Assembly: GCF_004664715.2 (NCBI RefSeq)
Contig: NC_051069.1
Coordinates: 70,020,647-70,084,646 of the forward strand
DNA from: Peromyscus leucopus
Taxonomy: Eukaryota; Chordata; Mammalia; Rodentia; Cricetidae
Direction of reading: 5' to 3'
Length of the DNA stretch: 64,000 bases
This document shows, in pieces, positions 11,989 through 23,697 of the stretch. Made by a program: the position numbers and the translations under genes. The notes under the pieces were generated by a model. It was given only the letters and a program-made list of their open reading frames with translations, was not told the DNA's origin and did no database searches. How positions within the stretch are numbered: the stretch's first letter is position 1; every line of letters starts with the position of its first letter.

Positions 11989-13289
11989 CTCTTCCTCTGT
12001 CTCTTCTTAAAATCAAGTAAGCTCTAAAATGCAGAATTTGTGACCTAAGGATTGTTATACTTCTAAAGCATCAATTCTTTGTGTAGTATTAAATCTGAAT
12101 GTTTTCAGTAATTTAGACAACAGGGAAGTTAGAAGAATATGTTTTGATCTAAGGAACAGAAGGAAGAGCTATTTCAGACTGCTGAAGGAAGAAGAGTGAA
12201 TGTTGCAAAGCCCAGCACATAGCGACTTTAATAAGAGGTATTCAATAAGTGAGAAGTTATACAGAATATTGGTCTCCTAGGCCAGGAGACATCTTGTTTC
12301 ATAGTCACATGGAGTTGAATGGATGAAACAATCAGCTTAGAATAACTAGAGTCTCAAGAGACTGAAGTATATTTCTAAATGTTTAATGATGATCAACGTA
12401 TAGGAAAACTCTTCAGCCAGAACACTTGTGTTAGGATGACAGGGCTTCTCTTCCCGTAGATGAGCATGCAAGGCAGGAAAGTATGATTATGAAGGTGCCT
12501 GGTGAGTGTGAATGACAGCATGGAGAAAAGTTTCTCATTCAGTAGGTGTCGAACCATCCACTGCCATGTCTGTTGGCTAAGGCTTGCATCGCTAGACGCA
12601 GTGGTACATGTGTTATGTATTTTCCTTCTAATTAACACAATTGTTCATATGTATTCATGACACAGCTATGCCTTAAAACACTGCACTAAGTTTGAGAACA
12701 GTTTTTAATCCTTTAGATGACACAAAATACATACTTTATGTTTAAAAATTTAAATTCTTTCACTCAAATAGTATCACCTGTTGACAAAGCAGAAGACTTA
12801 GAAAGAACAGGCCACTGGATCCTTCACTTACATTCTCAATCCCTACTTACAGCACTTACTACATATCTGTAAATAATATGACTAGTGGAATTCTTTATCA
12901 GTATTCAGATATTTTCTATTAAGTTTTTACCAAGATAAACATTTAGCTTGTAGCTATCCAGTGTTCCTCAAAGTTCCTTCCTTCCAATCTAGTATGCAAT
13001 TCTGCTCCTAAAGTCTTTAATTCAGACTACTAGATAGTATTCTTGTATCTTTTTGTTCTGCAAATTCTGAGTGAGAATTTTACTCCCTGATTTATACAAC
13101 ACAGATATTATTACTTCTTTCTTCTCTTTTGAGCTCATATCTCTTCTAGCTCCTATTATTTGTGTATTAATTTTTATACTGCCAAGATTGGAGGGTTATC
13201 CACTACATATTGTACAGAAGAAGAAGTCCATTAAACCCAAGACTAATAGTGTTTACATTCTGTTGTGAGTTGACTACTAAGAACAAAAG
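11989..13289. other. Low-copy AT-rich DNA
   Basis: No repeat recognised. The 81-codon minus frame at 12393-12638 has no family resemblance. The region gives no promoter or splice evidence. Confidence 0.4.
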
Positions 13290-13500
13290 ATCTGGAGGCT
13301 GGAGTGATGGACCAATGCTTAGGAACACTTGTTGCTTTTGCAGAGGATCTGGATTCAGTTCACAGAATTCACCTGGCATACCACAATTGTCTATAACTCC
13401 AGTTCAGTGGGAATAGTAGTAGTCCTTCTCTTGTCTCTGAGGGCACCATGCATGCATATGGCACACATGCAGGCTAAATACGTACATAAAAATTGAATTT
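13290..13500 (+). repeat. B3/B2-type SINE
   Basis: GGAGGCTGGAGTGATGG, CACTTGTTGCTTTTGCAGAGGATCTGGATTC, CTATAACTCCAGTTCAG, GGGCACCATGCATGCATATGG and a GTACATAAAAATTGAATT tail follow the B3/B2 consensus in order. Confidence 0.75.
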
Positions 13501-14180
13501 TTTTAAATATTAAAAGATCAGACAAAGATAAAGTTTTGTGCCCAAAGGCTATGATGTTTGGGAACCTGTACACTTCTTTGCTCACAAGCTCCTGGAAAGA
13601 TTCCTCAAAGTGTTCAATTTGAGATGTTCTTAAGCACTATTTTGCATGTGTATTGTGTCCTTCAGCTCTGAGCACAAATGCAAAAGCCTGTCAGGTCAAG
13701 ATAACCTGCACTACTGTGTTTTTTGGTGTCAGGTAGACAGTGTGATGTTATTATCAATCGAACGAACGAGCATCCTCACTGACTACAGCATAGGCATAAA
13801 TAATTTTATGCCAAAATCAAGCTAGAGAAATACATTATTCAAATAAAATGCTTTTCCTTTAACTTTGCAAATTGTGAGATCTAACAAAAAAAAAAAGCCA
13901 CCACAGTTTTGTAATTACATGTCACCGAGTGCTGTCTTCCCCTTTCAGTTCAACGCTTTGTCTCCCTGCTGCTTCCTGTTTTCCGTGTTGTTTGCTCTTA
14001 TCAATAATCTCTTTTCTTCTTGCTTCATTTCATAAACTACGATTGGACTTGACAAGGGAGGATGACTATAGGAGTAAGAATTCTTTCTGAGTGAGTCATG
14101 GGAACTCTAAATCCAACCTGTTAAAAGCTGAAGCCCTCATCTTACATTCAGACCAGCATCTCCTGTGTCCCCAATCTCAG
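13501..14180. other. Low-copy DNA upstream of a candidate exon
   Basis: No repeat family is visible. It contains a small CGAACGAACGAGC motif at 13759-13771, unusual for its CpGs in this CpG-poor DNA, and an AT-rich block at 13790-13890 that could be a conserved non-coding element. That last point is only an impression and needs a species alignment. Confidence 0.3.
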
Positions 14181-14289
14181 GTCATCATGTTCCAGTGCCG
14201 AAAGTGCAGAACGCAACTTGGGGTCCTTCCTTTACTCCTCTTCTTCTGCCTGCTGGAAAGTCATTCTCTGTTGGATCTCATAGAGAGCA
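14181..14289 (+). CDS. Candidate internal exon, low confidence
   Basis: A pyrimidine-rich acceptor (TCCTGTGTCCCCAATCTCAG, ending at 14180) is followed by an open frame from 14181. At 14290 there is a strong donor-type GTGAGTAAG. The frame (phase 0 at 14181) reads VIMFQCRKCRTQLG and then a hydrophobic leucine-rich run; a stop follows just past the donor. The paired cysteines in FQCRKCR resemble the start of a small zinc-binding fold (CxxC), such as the Mis18/Yippee class, but the second CxxC half is not present here and I cannot assign a gene. With no second exon visible, it could equally be chance or a pseudo-exon. Confidence 0.2.
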
Positions 14290-14472
14290 GTGAGTAAGGG
14301 CAGTTTCCCGTCTTTGTGACTGCTACCTTGGTTAGGACTGAGCCATTCTAAATCCTTTGACTGAGAAATTACTGATGTTTAACTATGTGGGCCTAACTAG
14401 TCTTACTCCGAGATAGAATGAACTTGCTTATATTCAGACCTGGTTAAATAAGTTTGTGCTTATTTACTTGTT

Positions 14473-14516
<44 letters not shown>

Positions 14517-14737
14517 AAGCCTTATTGAGCCTTATTGTCTTTTCAGTTCATACATAGAAATGCCCCCAACACCAGACATATTTGTGGCCTTTCATTGTAT
14601 CATTGCAAAAAGTTGTTTAAGTCACTAAGTCACTGTCTTTGTACTTTTGTTGATCAGTTTTCCTGAACTAGACACAAAACTGAGTTGTATGGTAAGAAGG
14701 AACATACATTGCCTCCTGCAGATTGGATTGTAAGTAA
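14290..14737. other. Low-copy DNA with a (TG)n tract
   Basis: Nothing recognised except the TG/TTTG microsatellite at about 14468-14514 (TTTGTTTG followed by about 19 TG units). Confidence 0.6.
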
Positions 14738-15023
14738 TTCTGTTGGTCATAATCTTAATTAATGATTGATGTGGGAGGGCCTAGATGACCATGGCCTGTA
14801 TAAGAAAGCATGTTGAACAAGTCTTGGAGAGAAAGCCAGTAAGGAGCACACCTCAATGGTCTCTGCTTCAGTTCCTGCCTCTAAGTAGGAACTTAGATTC
14901 CTTAATTCCTGCCCCAAATGCCCTGGATGATGGACTCAAACTGTAAGATGAAATCAGCCATGTCTTTCTCTAGGTTGATTTTGGTTAATATTTTATCATG
15001 TCAACAGAAAGAAAACTAGAGCA
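14738..15023 (+). mobile_element. MaLR-type LTR fragment
   Basis: Same family as 10396-11012. Shared blocks are TTAATTAATGATTGATGTGG, GAGGGCC, AGAAAGCCAGTAAG, TCCTGCC, 'GATGGACTCAAACTGTAAG' and the TTTATCATGTCAACAGAAA end. It lacks the 5' end and is diverged. Confidence 0.6.
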
Positions 15024-15203
15024 ATACTTTTTGTTATCTCTTTATTCCATCCAGCCTCAGATTCACCAAGCCATGTGGCCATTGCTTAGAATCTGGGTTT
15101 CAGGTAAAGCTAGTAGAAGTTTATTGTTCTAGATGGTTAGAGTCTGTGTAACAGCAGGCATACACATGCTATAACTGATGCTCTCTCTGGCTTATGGAAG
15201 GTT

Positions 15204-15559
15204 CTAGGGTTTCAATTGCTCTGAAGAGACATCACAACCACAACAATTTTTATAAAAGAAAACATTTAATTTGGATGGCTTACAATTTCAGAGATTTAGT
15301 CCATTAGCATCATGGCAGGAAACATGGTGGCATGCAGGTAGGCATGGGGCTGGAGAAAGAACAGAGTTCTACATCTTGATGCACACGCAGCAGGAAGTGG
15401 ACTATCTTCCACACTGGGCATAACTTGAGCATAGGAGACCTCAAAGCTTACCTCCACAATGACACATTTCCTTCAACAAGGCCAAATTTACTACAACAAA
15501 GCTATACCTCCTAATTGTGCCACTGTCTTTGGGAACCATTTTTTTTTCAAACCACCACA
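15204..15559 (-). mobile_element. ORR1-like MaLR LTR, nearly complete
   Basis: Antisense of the ORR1-type LTR. From the left: AGGGTTTCAATTGCTCTGAAGAGACAT (LTR 3' end), AACATTTAAT (antisense of the polyA-signal region), TTTAGTCCATTA, ATCATGGCAGGAAACATGG, GAGTTCTACATCTTGATG, GAGGTAAGC-type and CCTTCAACAAGGCC, ending CAAACCACCACA at 15559 (LTR 5' start TGTGGTGG). Length of about 356 bp is normal for the family. Confidence 0.8.
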
Positions 15560-15896
15560 TAGCTAGCTCCTCAACATAATTTTCAGAGTAATTTAAATAT
15601 GGACAATTTAACTAGTCAACATGCCTTCAAACACAACACAATGACAAAACAACAGCGTATATCCATATGGGCCAATTCAGAGTAAACCAGGCCAACCAGG
15701 AATACCATTCAGCTATATAGCAAAAGGAAATCAAAAAAGTTTGCAGATAAGTGGATAAACCTAGGAAAGATTACATTGAGTGTGCTAACTTAGACCCAGA
15801 AAAGCAAATGTCTCATATTATCTTTCAACTGTTTTTCTTAACTCCCAAATCTTCAGATATAAGTATAGCTACCACTCTTCTTCAAAGAAACTTCTC

Positions 15897-16221
15897 TGTG
15901 GCAGGGTCCTTTGCAGGAGGGGGCTAGGTAGGTACAGAGTCAATGACACAGACTCTGGGAGAATGTTGAAACTACAAGCTCAGTTTATTCAGGAAGAGGC
16001 AAGCCTTATATAGCCTCCACCCCACTCTGGGGGAATGTCTGATGAATATGCATCTGTTGGTGTGACATGGCTGCCTCTCATTGGTTCAGGTCATCTCCAG
16101 ATCATGTCTCAGCTGCCGCTGTGAAGGCCCTTAGGCAGACTCAGGTTGGCTCTTAGAAAGTATCTTATTACTGGTTTGGGCCAGCTGGCTCTCAGGCCTG
16201 TTAGGGATGCGTCATTCCACA
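15897..16221 (-). mobile_element. Solo LTR (ERVK-type) inside the L1
   Basis: A 325-bp unit, TG...CA on both strands (TGTGGCAGGG...CATTCCACA). On the minus strand it reads as a promoter-bearing LTR, with CTATATAAGG (TATA box) followed by GAATAAAC (polyA signal) about 25 bases on. It is flanked by an imperfect 6-bp duplication: CTTCTC at 15891-15896 and CTACTC at 16222-16227. L1 sequence continues on both sides, so it inserted after the L1. No internal retroviral sequence remains. Confidence 0.8.
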
Positions 16222-16679
16222 CTACTCTTAACAATAAATGGGATGATCACAGAGAAGAATTTATGGACATAGTGCAGACATTAATAGATCATGGGGAGTC
16301 CGACCCCAGTGGATACATCTATACCACAACTCCTGCATTTATGGATCAGGAAATACCAGAGAAGATGGGGTGGAAAGATTTTTAAGGGCCAGAATGCCAG
16401 GAAATCTGTTATGAAACAGTTTCTCCTAGAAATGGTTGCATAAACAAGACCAGAACAATGGCAATATCAGTAGGCATGCTAATGTAGAAGGGAGGGAATT
16501 TTATGTGGCCTAGCCCTATACAAGGAACTATAAATAGCTAATGACTGTTAGGAAAGGGAGAATTAATCTCTCACAGGGCTGAGCCCCCTTATTGGTTGTC
16601 CAATACTAAGTGGCCAGTCTTGAAACTACATACACAGAACCAACAAATATAAATTCATCAGGCTGTATTTATATATTTG

Positions 16680-16682
<3 letters not shown>

Positions 16683-16724
<42 letters not shown>
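16683..16724. repeat. (AT)n tract in the L1 3' region
   Basis: About 21 AT units at the position where rodent L1 3' regions normally carry a TATATA run. Confidence 0.9.
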
Positions 16725-16727
<3 letters not shown>

Positions 16728-16875
16728 TGTAACAAATATAATCAAAGAAAAAGAGGCTATCAACTTGAGAGTGGGGGAGGTAGTTAGGATGTACTGGGTG
16801 GAGGAAAGTGAGAGGGAGCAGTGATGTAATTCTATTTTAACTAAAAATGTATAAAAATTTAAAATAATGCTTTTA

Positions 16876-19800
16876 AATTAAAAGATGTGATGCTGTGATG
16901 AGCCAAGATGTAGGCACTAAGTCTATCCCTTTAAGACTGTATTGTTGCAGGTCCATATTGCTGGGTACAGAAACACTGAATTTTACCAGCATCAGTCAAC
17001 ACACCATGAAGGTAATTAAGAAATTAGAGAACAAATTTCCCATCCAGAAAGTTTGTTTCGTTTTGTTTTATTAATAAGTTTTAAGATAAAATTTAAATAT
17101 AACTTGGAGAGAAAAATGAAATAAGTTGTTAGATTTAAATTCAAAACCTGGAACAAATGGATCACAATGTACTGTCCAAAGATACCCATGAAGATCACTA
17201 TTTAGACTCTCCCCAAATGCAAAAAATTACTTATTTTACATTAATGCAACTTAGGGATTAAAGCTTATAGAAAAACAGCTTTTTGTCCATCTTTCAATTC
17301 CTAAAAACCATGTATAATGCCCAGGAGTTTGAAGGAGGTTACAAAACCTGACAAAATATTGTTTATTTCTGAATTTTCAAAGCCAAAAATAATCAGACCA
17401 TTCAGAATAGCAATTAGAAGAAAGTTGTCTAATTTATTTATTACTTTTAAAGGAAAAGTCTGTTTATACCATCCCATCAGATAGTCATTTGTTTTATTGA
17501 AAATACATTCAGAGAACTGTGTATGGATTCCATGAGTAAAGATGGAATCCTTTTAGCAAACAGACACCAGGGAATGTTAGTATCTATACAGGGCACTAGG
17601 GTCTCACAGTGAATAAGCTACTTTGTTCATAAGAATTTATAACCCATTGGGTAAAAAATATAAAAATCTCTCTCTCTGTGAGTCTGTCTGTCTATCTCTG
17701 AGAAGCCATCCTTCTGAGAGAGAGGGGTGAGTCTATGTGCTTCTCTCTTCTGCCACATATAAGCTAAAGAACATTCCTTTAGGCTTTTGTATACTGGCTT
17801 CTGAGTAATTCTTCTGAAAACATGGATACAGACTATTCCTACAAAGAACTTTCTTTTAAAATTTCTATCCTATAACCCGGGTAAGGTGCATATGGTGTCT
17901 ATAGCATAAGACCATGTTAAGAACAGTTTCATTTTAGTGTGGTACTTCCCTTTATGGCCTGTTCACTCAGTTCAGAGGCCTCCTGATCGACACTGTATTC
18001 TGCTGTGACTCATCACACTCAGAACCTTCATGGGACAATTCCATTACTTACGGATCACTTCAGCACTTGCTCTCAGCTGTAATTGTCTAGTAAGCCTCTC
18101 TGAAACTTCCTTCCCACAACTGGCAAACGAGGGCTGGATTCCTCATATTAAAACATACCTTTCCCCCACCCTTAAAAGGCACTCCAATTGGCATAGCATA
18201 TACTGATTCTGGTTATCTTCATATTTTTAAGCACCTAGAAAAATATGTATCTAAAATATGTAAAAGCAATGAGTCAGGGCATGTCTGTGTCTTTTTTATT
18301 CATTCACAGCTCACTTGCTGCTTGTAGAAGATGCTATGCTGTAGGTTTCTCTCCGAACACCACACCTCCCCCTTTGTGCTTGAACTACTCTTTCCTGTGG
18401 GGGAATGTTCTTTTTCCTCTCTGTGGATTTGGTGAAGGAGGGTCAGTGCAGGCCCTCTAAGATCTGGCTGACTTGAGCCACTAGGCCCCACTGGCTGAGC
18501 GAAATCACACTCCTGTGGGATTTATTCTCTAGAGAGAAATAAGTTCTCTTCCCCACAGGCTCTGCTAAAGTGAGATGAGGTGAGCCTGGGTAATTGCACA
18601 CTCTTCTTTGTTACCAGTAGGTCTGCTCCGTTTTTGTCTGTGTGACAGGAAGAATGATTTATACAGGCTCATGGTAATATTCTTAGAGTGTCAAGGAGTC
18701 TATCTCCATGAGAGGAATATTCTAGAATAACTTTACTTGGGAGAAAGATAGTTTCTACAAAGTAGAGAATTTCTGTTTCTGAGGTTTCCAGAGTTATAAT
18801 TTTCCCATTTCCAGGCATTGCCATATCTTGTTGCAGCAGAATAAGTTTTAGAAACTAAAACTAAAGTTACTGGCATATTTCTCTTCCCACAGAGCAGCAA
18901 TTGTTCTGTAGTTAAGATAAAACCACAAACATTTAACAGTTTCTTCCTTTTACACTTTTATTTGTAATGATATTCTAAATGCATATATATATAATTTTAT
19001 ATATATATATAATTTCTACATGAATCCTACAAAATATCCCCTGCAAAAGATATGTTTTTCCTAATGCCTGCTGACTTGTGCTGGTAGCATGGGTCTATGT
19101 TGCACACCTCTGAAGTGAAGAGAGATGAAGCAAGGATCTCTCTGAATTGTTTAGTTGTGTCCTCTCTCTGTTGCCTGTTCCATGACAACATGGGTAACTA
19201 CTCTGATTCTCAGATTCATGGTTCTCCATTCTTATGAGTTAGTTTCTACATTTCCAATCATCATGTACTCAATAGACTCTTCCTGACAGAGAGAGTGGGA
19301 AGGACAAATTGGGGTTAAGGATCATATTAATGTCTCCTCCTATCCAGATGAACCACAGACTAAGAAAAAAAATGATCAACACTTACTGATTCTTATTGCT
19401 CAACTTAACTGTGTCCCACCTCTCTTAGTCCTTAAGGGAATGTGCCATGAGTGGCACAGCTTCGGCCTGGGAATCCTGACTCGGGACAACAAGGGAAAGA
19501 AGAAAAGTCAGACATATGGACACATGTACAGGAAGACTGATGTCAGGGCGGGATGTGTTCACTCTGGTGAAGTGGCATCTCACTCACCTAGTGCTTCCTC
19601 TGTTCCCTACAAGGATGTATTTGTTGATAAAAGGTATAAGTTTACCCAAAAGCATTTTTTTCTATTGAAAGTGAAGCAAACCTTTTGACTGATGTGATTT
19701 TATCTTATCACTTTCCTAGCCATTCATTACCTCTCTGCTTCCACAAGGGTAGATTTGCTTTTGCAGTATGACTACTCTTGAACAGAAACCCTGAGCTGGT

Positions 19801-20097
19801 ACCTCACTTTCTGGAATTGTGACAGCTCTGCAGTAATTGTCCACTTGGAGACAAATGAATACTGAAAGCTATAAAAGGATTTTTAAATCTTGGATCATGT
19901 CAGCAGATTTCAAATTTCTGCAGGAATGTTGGAGTCCAAATCACAAATGCTCTGACATGTCACATGATCTAGACTAAGAGGTTATAAGATTTTCTCTTAA
20001 TGGTAAAGATTCCTTAGAGTAAATGTCTGATACCAATTAGGTTTACTAATGCAAGAATAGCTTACATTTCAGCAATTAATTCAACTACCAATAAGTT
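16876..20097. other. Long low-copy stretch
   Basis: About 3.2 kb with no SINE, LTR or L1 that I can recognise. It holds a short TCTCTCTC/TCTGTCTG tract (17668-17699) and a palindromic (AT)n block at 18983-19012. Small open frames at 18245-18491 (both strands) and 19440-19688 have no family resemblance. Repeat-poor stretches like this are where conserved regulatory DNA would sit, but the sequence alone does not show it. Confidence 0.4.
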
Positions 20098-20109
20098 TAA
20101 GTAGCAGGT

Positions 20110-20298
20110 TGTATGTATGTATGTATGCATGCATGTATTTATTTATTGGTTTTTTGAGACAGGGTTTCTCTGTGTACCTTTTGGAGCCTATCCTGGAACT
20201 TTCTCTGTAGACCATGCTGACCTCGAACTCACAGAGGTCTGCCTGCCTCTGCCTCCCGAGTATAGGGATTAAACATGTGCGCAACCACCACACCCGCC
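20110..20298 (-). repeat. B1 SINE, antisense, with (TATG)n tail
   Basis: A near-complete B1: GAGACAGGGTTTCTCTGTG, GACCTCGAACTCACAGAGG, GCCTGCCTCTGCCTCCCGAG and GGATTAAACATGTGCGC, ending at CACCCGCC. The target-site duplication TAAGTAGCAGGT is exact at 20098-20109 and 20299-20310. Its A-tail has turned into a (TATG)n/(TTTA)n microsatellite at 20110-20147. Confidence 0.95.
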
Positions 20299-20310
20299 TA
20301 AGTAGCAGGT

Positions 20311-21819
20311 ATTAATAAAGAGATTAAAATATTACAATGTCTAAAATGTTTATGAGTCATACACCAGAGAACACAGTGCAGGTCTTTATTAATATTTACT
20401 TACATAAGTTCAAAAGAGACAGGTTCAGAAACAAAGAGACCAAGTATAGGTAAAGAAAAGGTCAAGTCTTCACTGTAAGAGTGATACGAAGGAAGAAGTA
20501 CTAAATATTTAAACTGTATTGCTATTTTTTAATAAAAATAGAAATTATACTTATTTATAGGGCACATGCTATATTTTGACACCTCTATACTGTGTAATGA
20601 TCAGATCATGTTTATTGGCATTGCTATCACCTCAGACTATTTTTATTCTTTGCATAGGTGACATTCAGAACCTTGTCTGTGGGCTCTTTTGAGGTGTTGC
20701 ATCAGTTGTGCCAATTATACTTCTCCATCAGAAGTTTTCATCCTATGCACTTTAACTTCATATTGCTATGCACACTGTCTCTACACTCTTCTCCTCCACT
20801 TTTTGCCCATACTCTGATTACTACGCGTATTTTCAAAGAAGTAACAAATCTTGTCTTTGTAACCCAAACAATAAAATGAGACTATTGCTACTAGAAGCTG
20901 AACTGTGGTGTATATTTTAAAAGTATTTACATGTTATTATAATGTCGGGCCATGTAAAGTCAATGACATGACTTGTAGTATAAATGAATGACAAGGGAAC
21001 CCCCAAGGCTATATCTTGTTTTCAGTAGCAAAAAGGAACTTCAGATACTAATATCAGTTGTTCTCACCAACACTATTAATTGCTCTCAGGAAAACCACTT
21101 CAGGACTATAATTATTATTATGCTCATATACATTGAGTTCAGAATGTGTAATTATTTTTCGCACTCCCTAGACAAACATACATTGAAGCATTAAGAGTTG
21201 CATATGGAGATTTATTGAGAATACAAAATGCACTAAAACATGGACAAATGCAGTGAGTATTTTAGCTTTATATAAGATGTTTGTAATGGTAGAAAAAGAC
21301 AATAGTTTTAAAACTCTCTATTTTTTCTGAAGTAAAATTGTCTCTGTGGCTTAAATATGTGTTACTTAGGCAAATCAGTTTTAGTGTAGGCATCCCAAGA
21401 AAGAAAAGTATAGTCCATTAACCACAATGATAAGTTTCTCACTTATAAGATAACCTGATAACTTCATAGACCATTAAAATATGGGAGAATCTTATATGCT
21501 ATGACTTTTGAAGTTTTTTGACATATTCTTCATGAAGTGAAATATGTAACATTTTTCTCCAGTGAGTTCAAAACCATTCCTTCTTTGGAAGTCTATGTCA
21601 AGCTTTACATTTGTCTCTTAATGAACATTGTAAGTGAGACCTTTTATACCACCTTTGTCTATTGAATAAGCCTCTGCAGGAGGCACTAGTTTGCTTTGTT
21701 TATTCAAGCCCTCACTCTGAATTCCATTTCCAGTTGGGGGGGTTTGATGGTCTTCATGATGGAAATGGGCATCTGATTGTCTGTATCAGCTGCTGAGATA
21801 TTTTCTACCCAAAGTGAAA
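20311..21819. other. Low-copy AT-rich DNA
   Basis: No repeat family recognised. The 73-codon frame at 20658-20879 and others nearby have no resemblance to known proteins. The part after about 21600 might belong to the L1 that follows, but this is not clear. Confidence 0.4.
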
Positions 21820-22225
21820 TCCCCATTTCTTCTTAAAGATTAAGTAAAACTCCATTGTATGCATATATCACATTTTTGTACATTCCTCTGTTAAGGGACA
21901 GTTGGGCTGATTCCTTCACTTGTCTATTGTGAATATTGTTCTGGTAATGTGGATGTACGGGTTTCTCCACAGTATGTTCTTTGGGTTTATAATCAAAAGC
22001 ATAGAGTTGGGTCATCTTTTATTTCTATTTTCACATTTTTGAAAAGCCTTCACAGTGTCGGTACACTTTAAAGTACCCACTAGCAGAATGGAAGGGTTCC
22101 TGTTTCTCTACATCTTTGTTGTTTGTTTCCTTAAAGGCAGCCATTCTGACTGGGTTGAGGTAAATGTACTTTCAATTTAAGTTCCCTTGATGGCTAACAA
22201 TGTTGAGAATCATATTTGTCGTAAA
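21820..22225 (-). mobile_element. Old LINE-1 3' ORF2 fragment, antisense
   Basis: Matches, in order, the antisense of mammalian L1 ORF2 near its 3' end: ACTCCATTGTATGCATATATCACATTTT, ATTCCTCTGTTAAGGGACAGTTGGG, TTGTGAATATTGTTCTGG, TAGCAGAATGGAAGGGTTCC and GCAGCCATTCTGACTGGGTTGAGGT. It is heavily mutated, so it is an ancient mammalian-age copy. Confidence 0.75.
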
Positions 22226-22449
22226 TTAATGAAACTATAGATCACATTCAATTAAATAAGTCAAAGGCTCAAAGACAAATATTGCGTATTTTTCCTCGTT
22301 CATGGATATTGGAATCCTTTGTAGATTGATTAAAAATGTTTTTGTTCCCATAGAAGATGAGTAAACTGGTATGAAATCTGCCAGGGTTAGGTGTCAACAT
22401 CCTTTCATGGAGAAGAGAGGACTTCCCCCAGGAACTTATTTTCAGATAA

Positions 22450-22728
22450 TGTTGGTTGTAGTGGGTAGCTGTTCCAGCCTTGACCTGGTAGTACTACCCG
22501 CAGTGAGGCTGCCGGTAACTGTCATGCCTACCTATGACCTGCCCCTGAGGCAGGGCTGAGACGGGAGCCCTTAAGACCCAAGATCATGATGTGCAGGCTC
22601 TCTTGGTTCCTGGTGATCCTGGATGCCTGACAGTAGACCAAGCAGAGTTCTCCAGAGAACACTGCTGGACTGCACTACACCTCTCCGGATCCTGTAACCA
22701 ATTCCTTTACTTGTTGTAAGTTACCCCA
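22450..22728. mobile_element. Unclassified 279-bp LTR-like insertion
   Basis: A compact GC-richer block that begins TGTTGG and ends CCCCA. It is flanked by AGATAA at 22444-22449 and AGATAC at 22729-22734: a 5-bp exact or 6-bp near-exact target-site duplication. TG...CA termini with a short duplication are the signature of an LTR integrated by a retroviral-type integrase. I see neither a clear TATA box nor an AATAAA, and I do not know the family. It could be a solo LTR of a lineage-restricted ERV. Confidence 0.55.
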
Positions 22729-23697
22729 AGATACACCTCCCTTTTTAACTACATTTAGTTGCCTTGATAATTTTCCACAATAGTAGGCAGAGAATAGAGG
22801 CTCATGAGGCCCATCCCTTCCTAAATATCTACAGGTATTTAACAGTAGTTGGGCGAGATAGAGATTTTCTTCAGTGTTAAAGGAAATGTTAAGAAGCCCT
22901 TGTTCCTATAAACAACTTCTCACCCAGGGCCCTATAAGCAATCCTAGTGAAACTCAATGGTCATGTAAAAAACAAATCACAACAAATAGACAAGGAAGTA
23001 GAAGGGGCCTATGTGGGAAAGGCAAGAGAATCAGGGGGAGTAGAAGGGAAGCACTAAAGGGCAATGAGAGGTAAAGATGATAAACATACACATTTATATT
23101 TATGAAAATGCTACCATGATAAGAAGGAAGCAGTGAACACTGGGAAAAGAAGAAGACTAAGTAAGAGAGTTTTTAGGGAAGGAATGAGACAAGAAAGAAT
23201 ATGGGCAGAGTACGTGCATGTTGGAAAGACATTGATTTAGAGAACCCAACACTGTTTACCCTTGACAACAAACTCCCAGGTTATTAGTGTGTTGAATTTG
23301 ATGGGCTAGTGAGAAAATATAATGATTAAGTACTAGTGTTCGAAAGACAGACACTTCTCACTTGTTTTTAGTGTATAAAAACATGTGTAATCTATGATTT
23401 ATCTATAAATAGAAAAGAAGTACTCATTTGAATGAAAAGGGTAAGAGCTTCATGGTCAAGTGAGGCTTCAAGTTTCAATGAGCATAGAAAACTTTCAGTC
23501 TTTCTTGTTATTTACACATACATAGAAATTGGGACCAACTTGGTACAACCTTGAGAAGGTTTATGGTACTTTGCTCTAAGACAGCTGTGGTTACAAGGTC
23601 ACTTCCAGAAGCTGAGTTAGGAAGGATTCCCTATGGAAAGATATGGGTAGACCAGTAATGACTTAAACAGTAATAGCATTTTTTTACTTACTTATTA
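22729..23697. other. Low-copy purine-rich DNA
   Basis: 22960-23220 is strikingly purine-rich (AAGGAAGTAGAAGGGG...), giving a lysine/arginine/glycine frame at 22874-23074 that I regard as composition-driven. No repeat family recognised. Confidence 0.4.

Larger units (their letters stand above)
15690..16875 (+). mobile_element. 5'-truncated LINE-1, split by a solo LTR
   Basis: The left piece (15690-15896) covers the very end of L1 ORF2 and the start of the 3' region: AATACCATTCAGCTATATAG, GCAGATAAGTGGATAAACC and GACCCAGAAAAGCAAATG. After the LTR, the right piece runs through CAGTGGATACATCTATACCAC, GGTGGAAAGATTTTTAAGGG, ACAAGACCAGAACAATGGCA, GAGCCCCCTTATTGGTTGTCC, an (AT)n tract at 16683-16724 and a final AAAAAGAGGCTATCAACTTG block. 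The 79-codon frame at 16146-16385 is a product of the LTR/L1 junction, not a gene. Confidence 0.85.

Noticed and set aside
16146..16385. 79-codon frame that looks protein-like
   Set aside because: It starts inside the solo LTR and continues into L1 3'-region sequence; the frame is created by the junction of two repeats.
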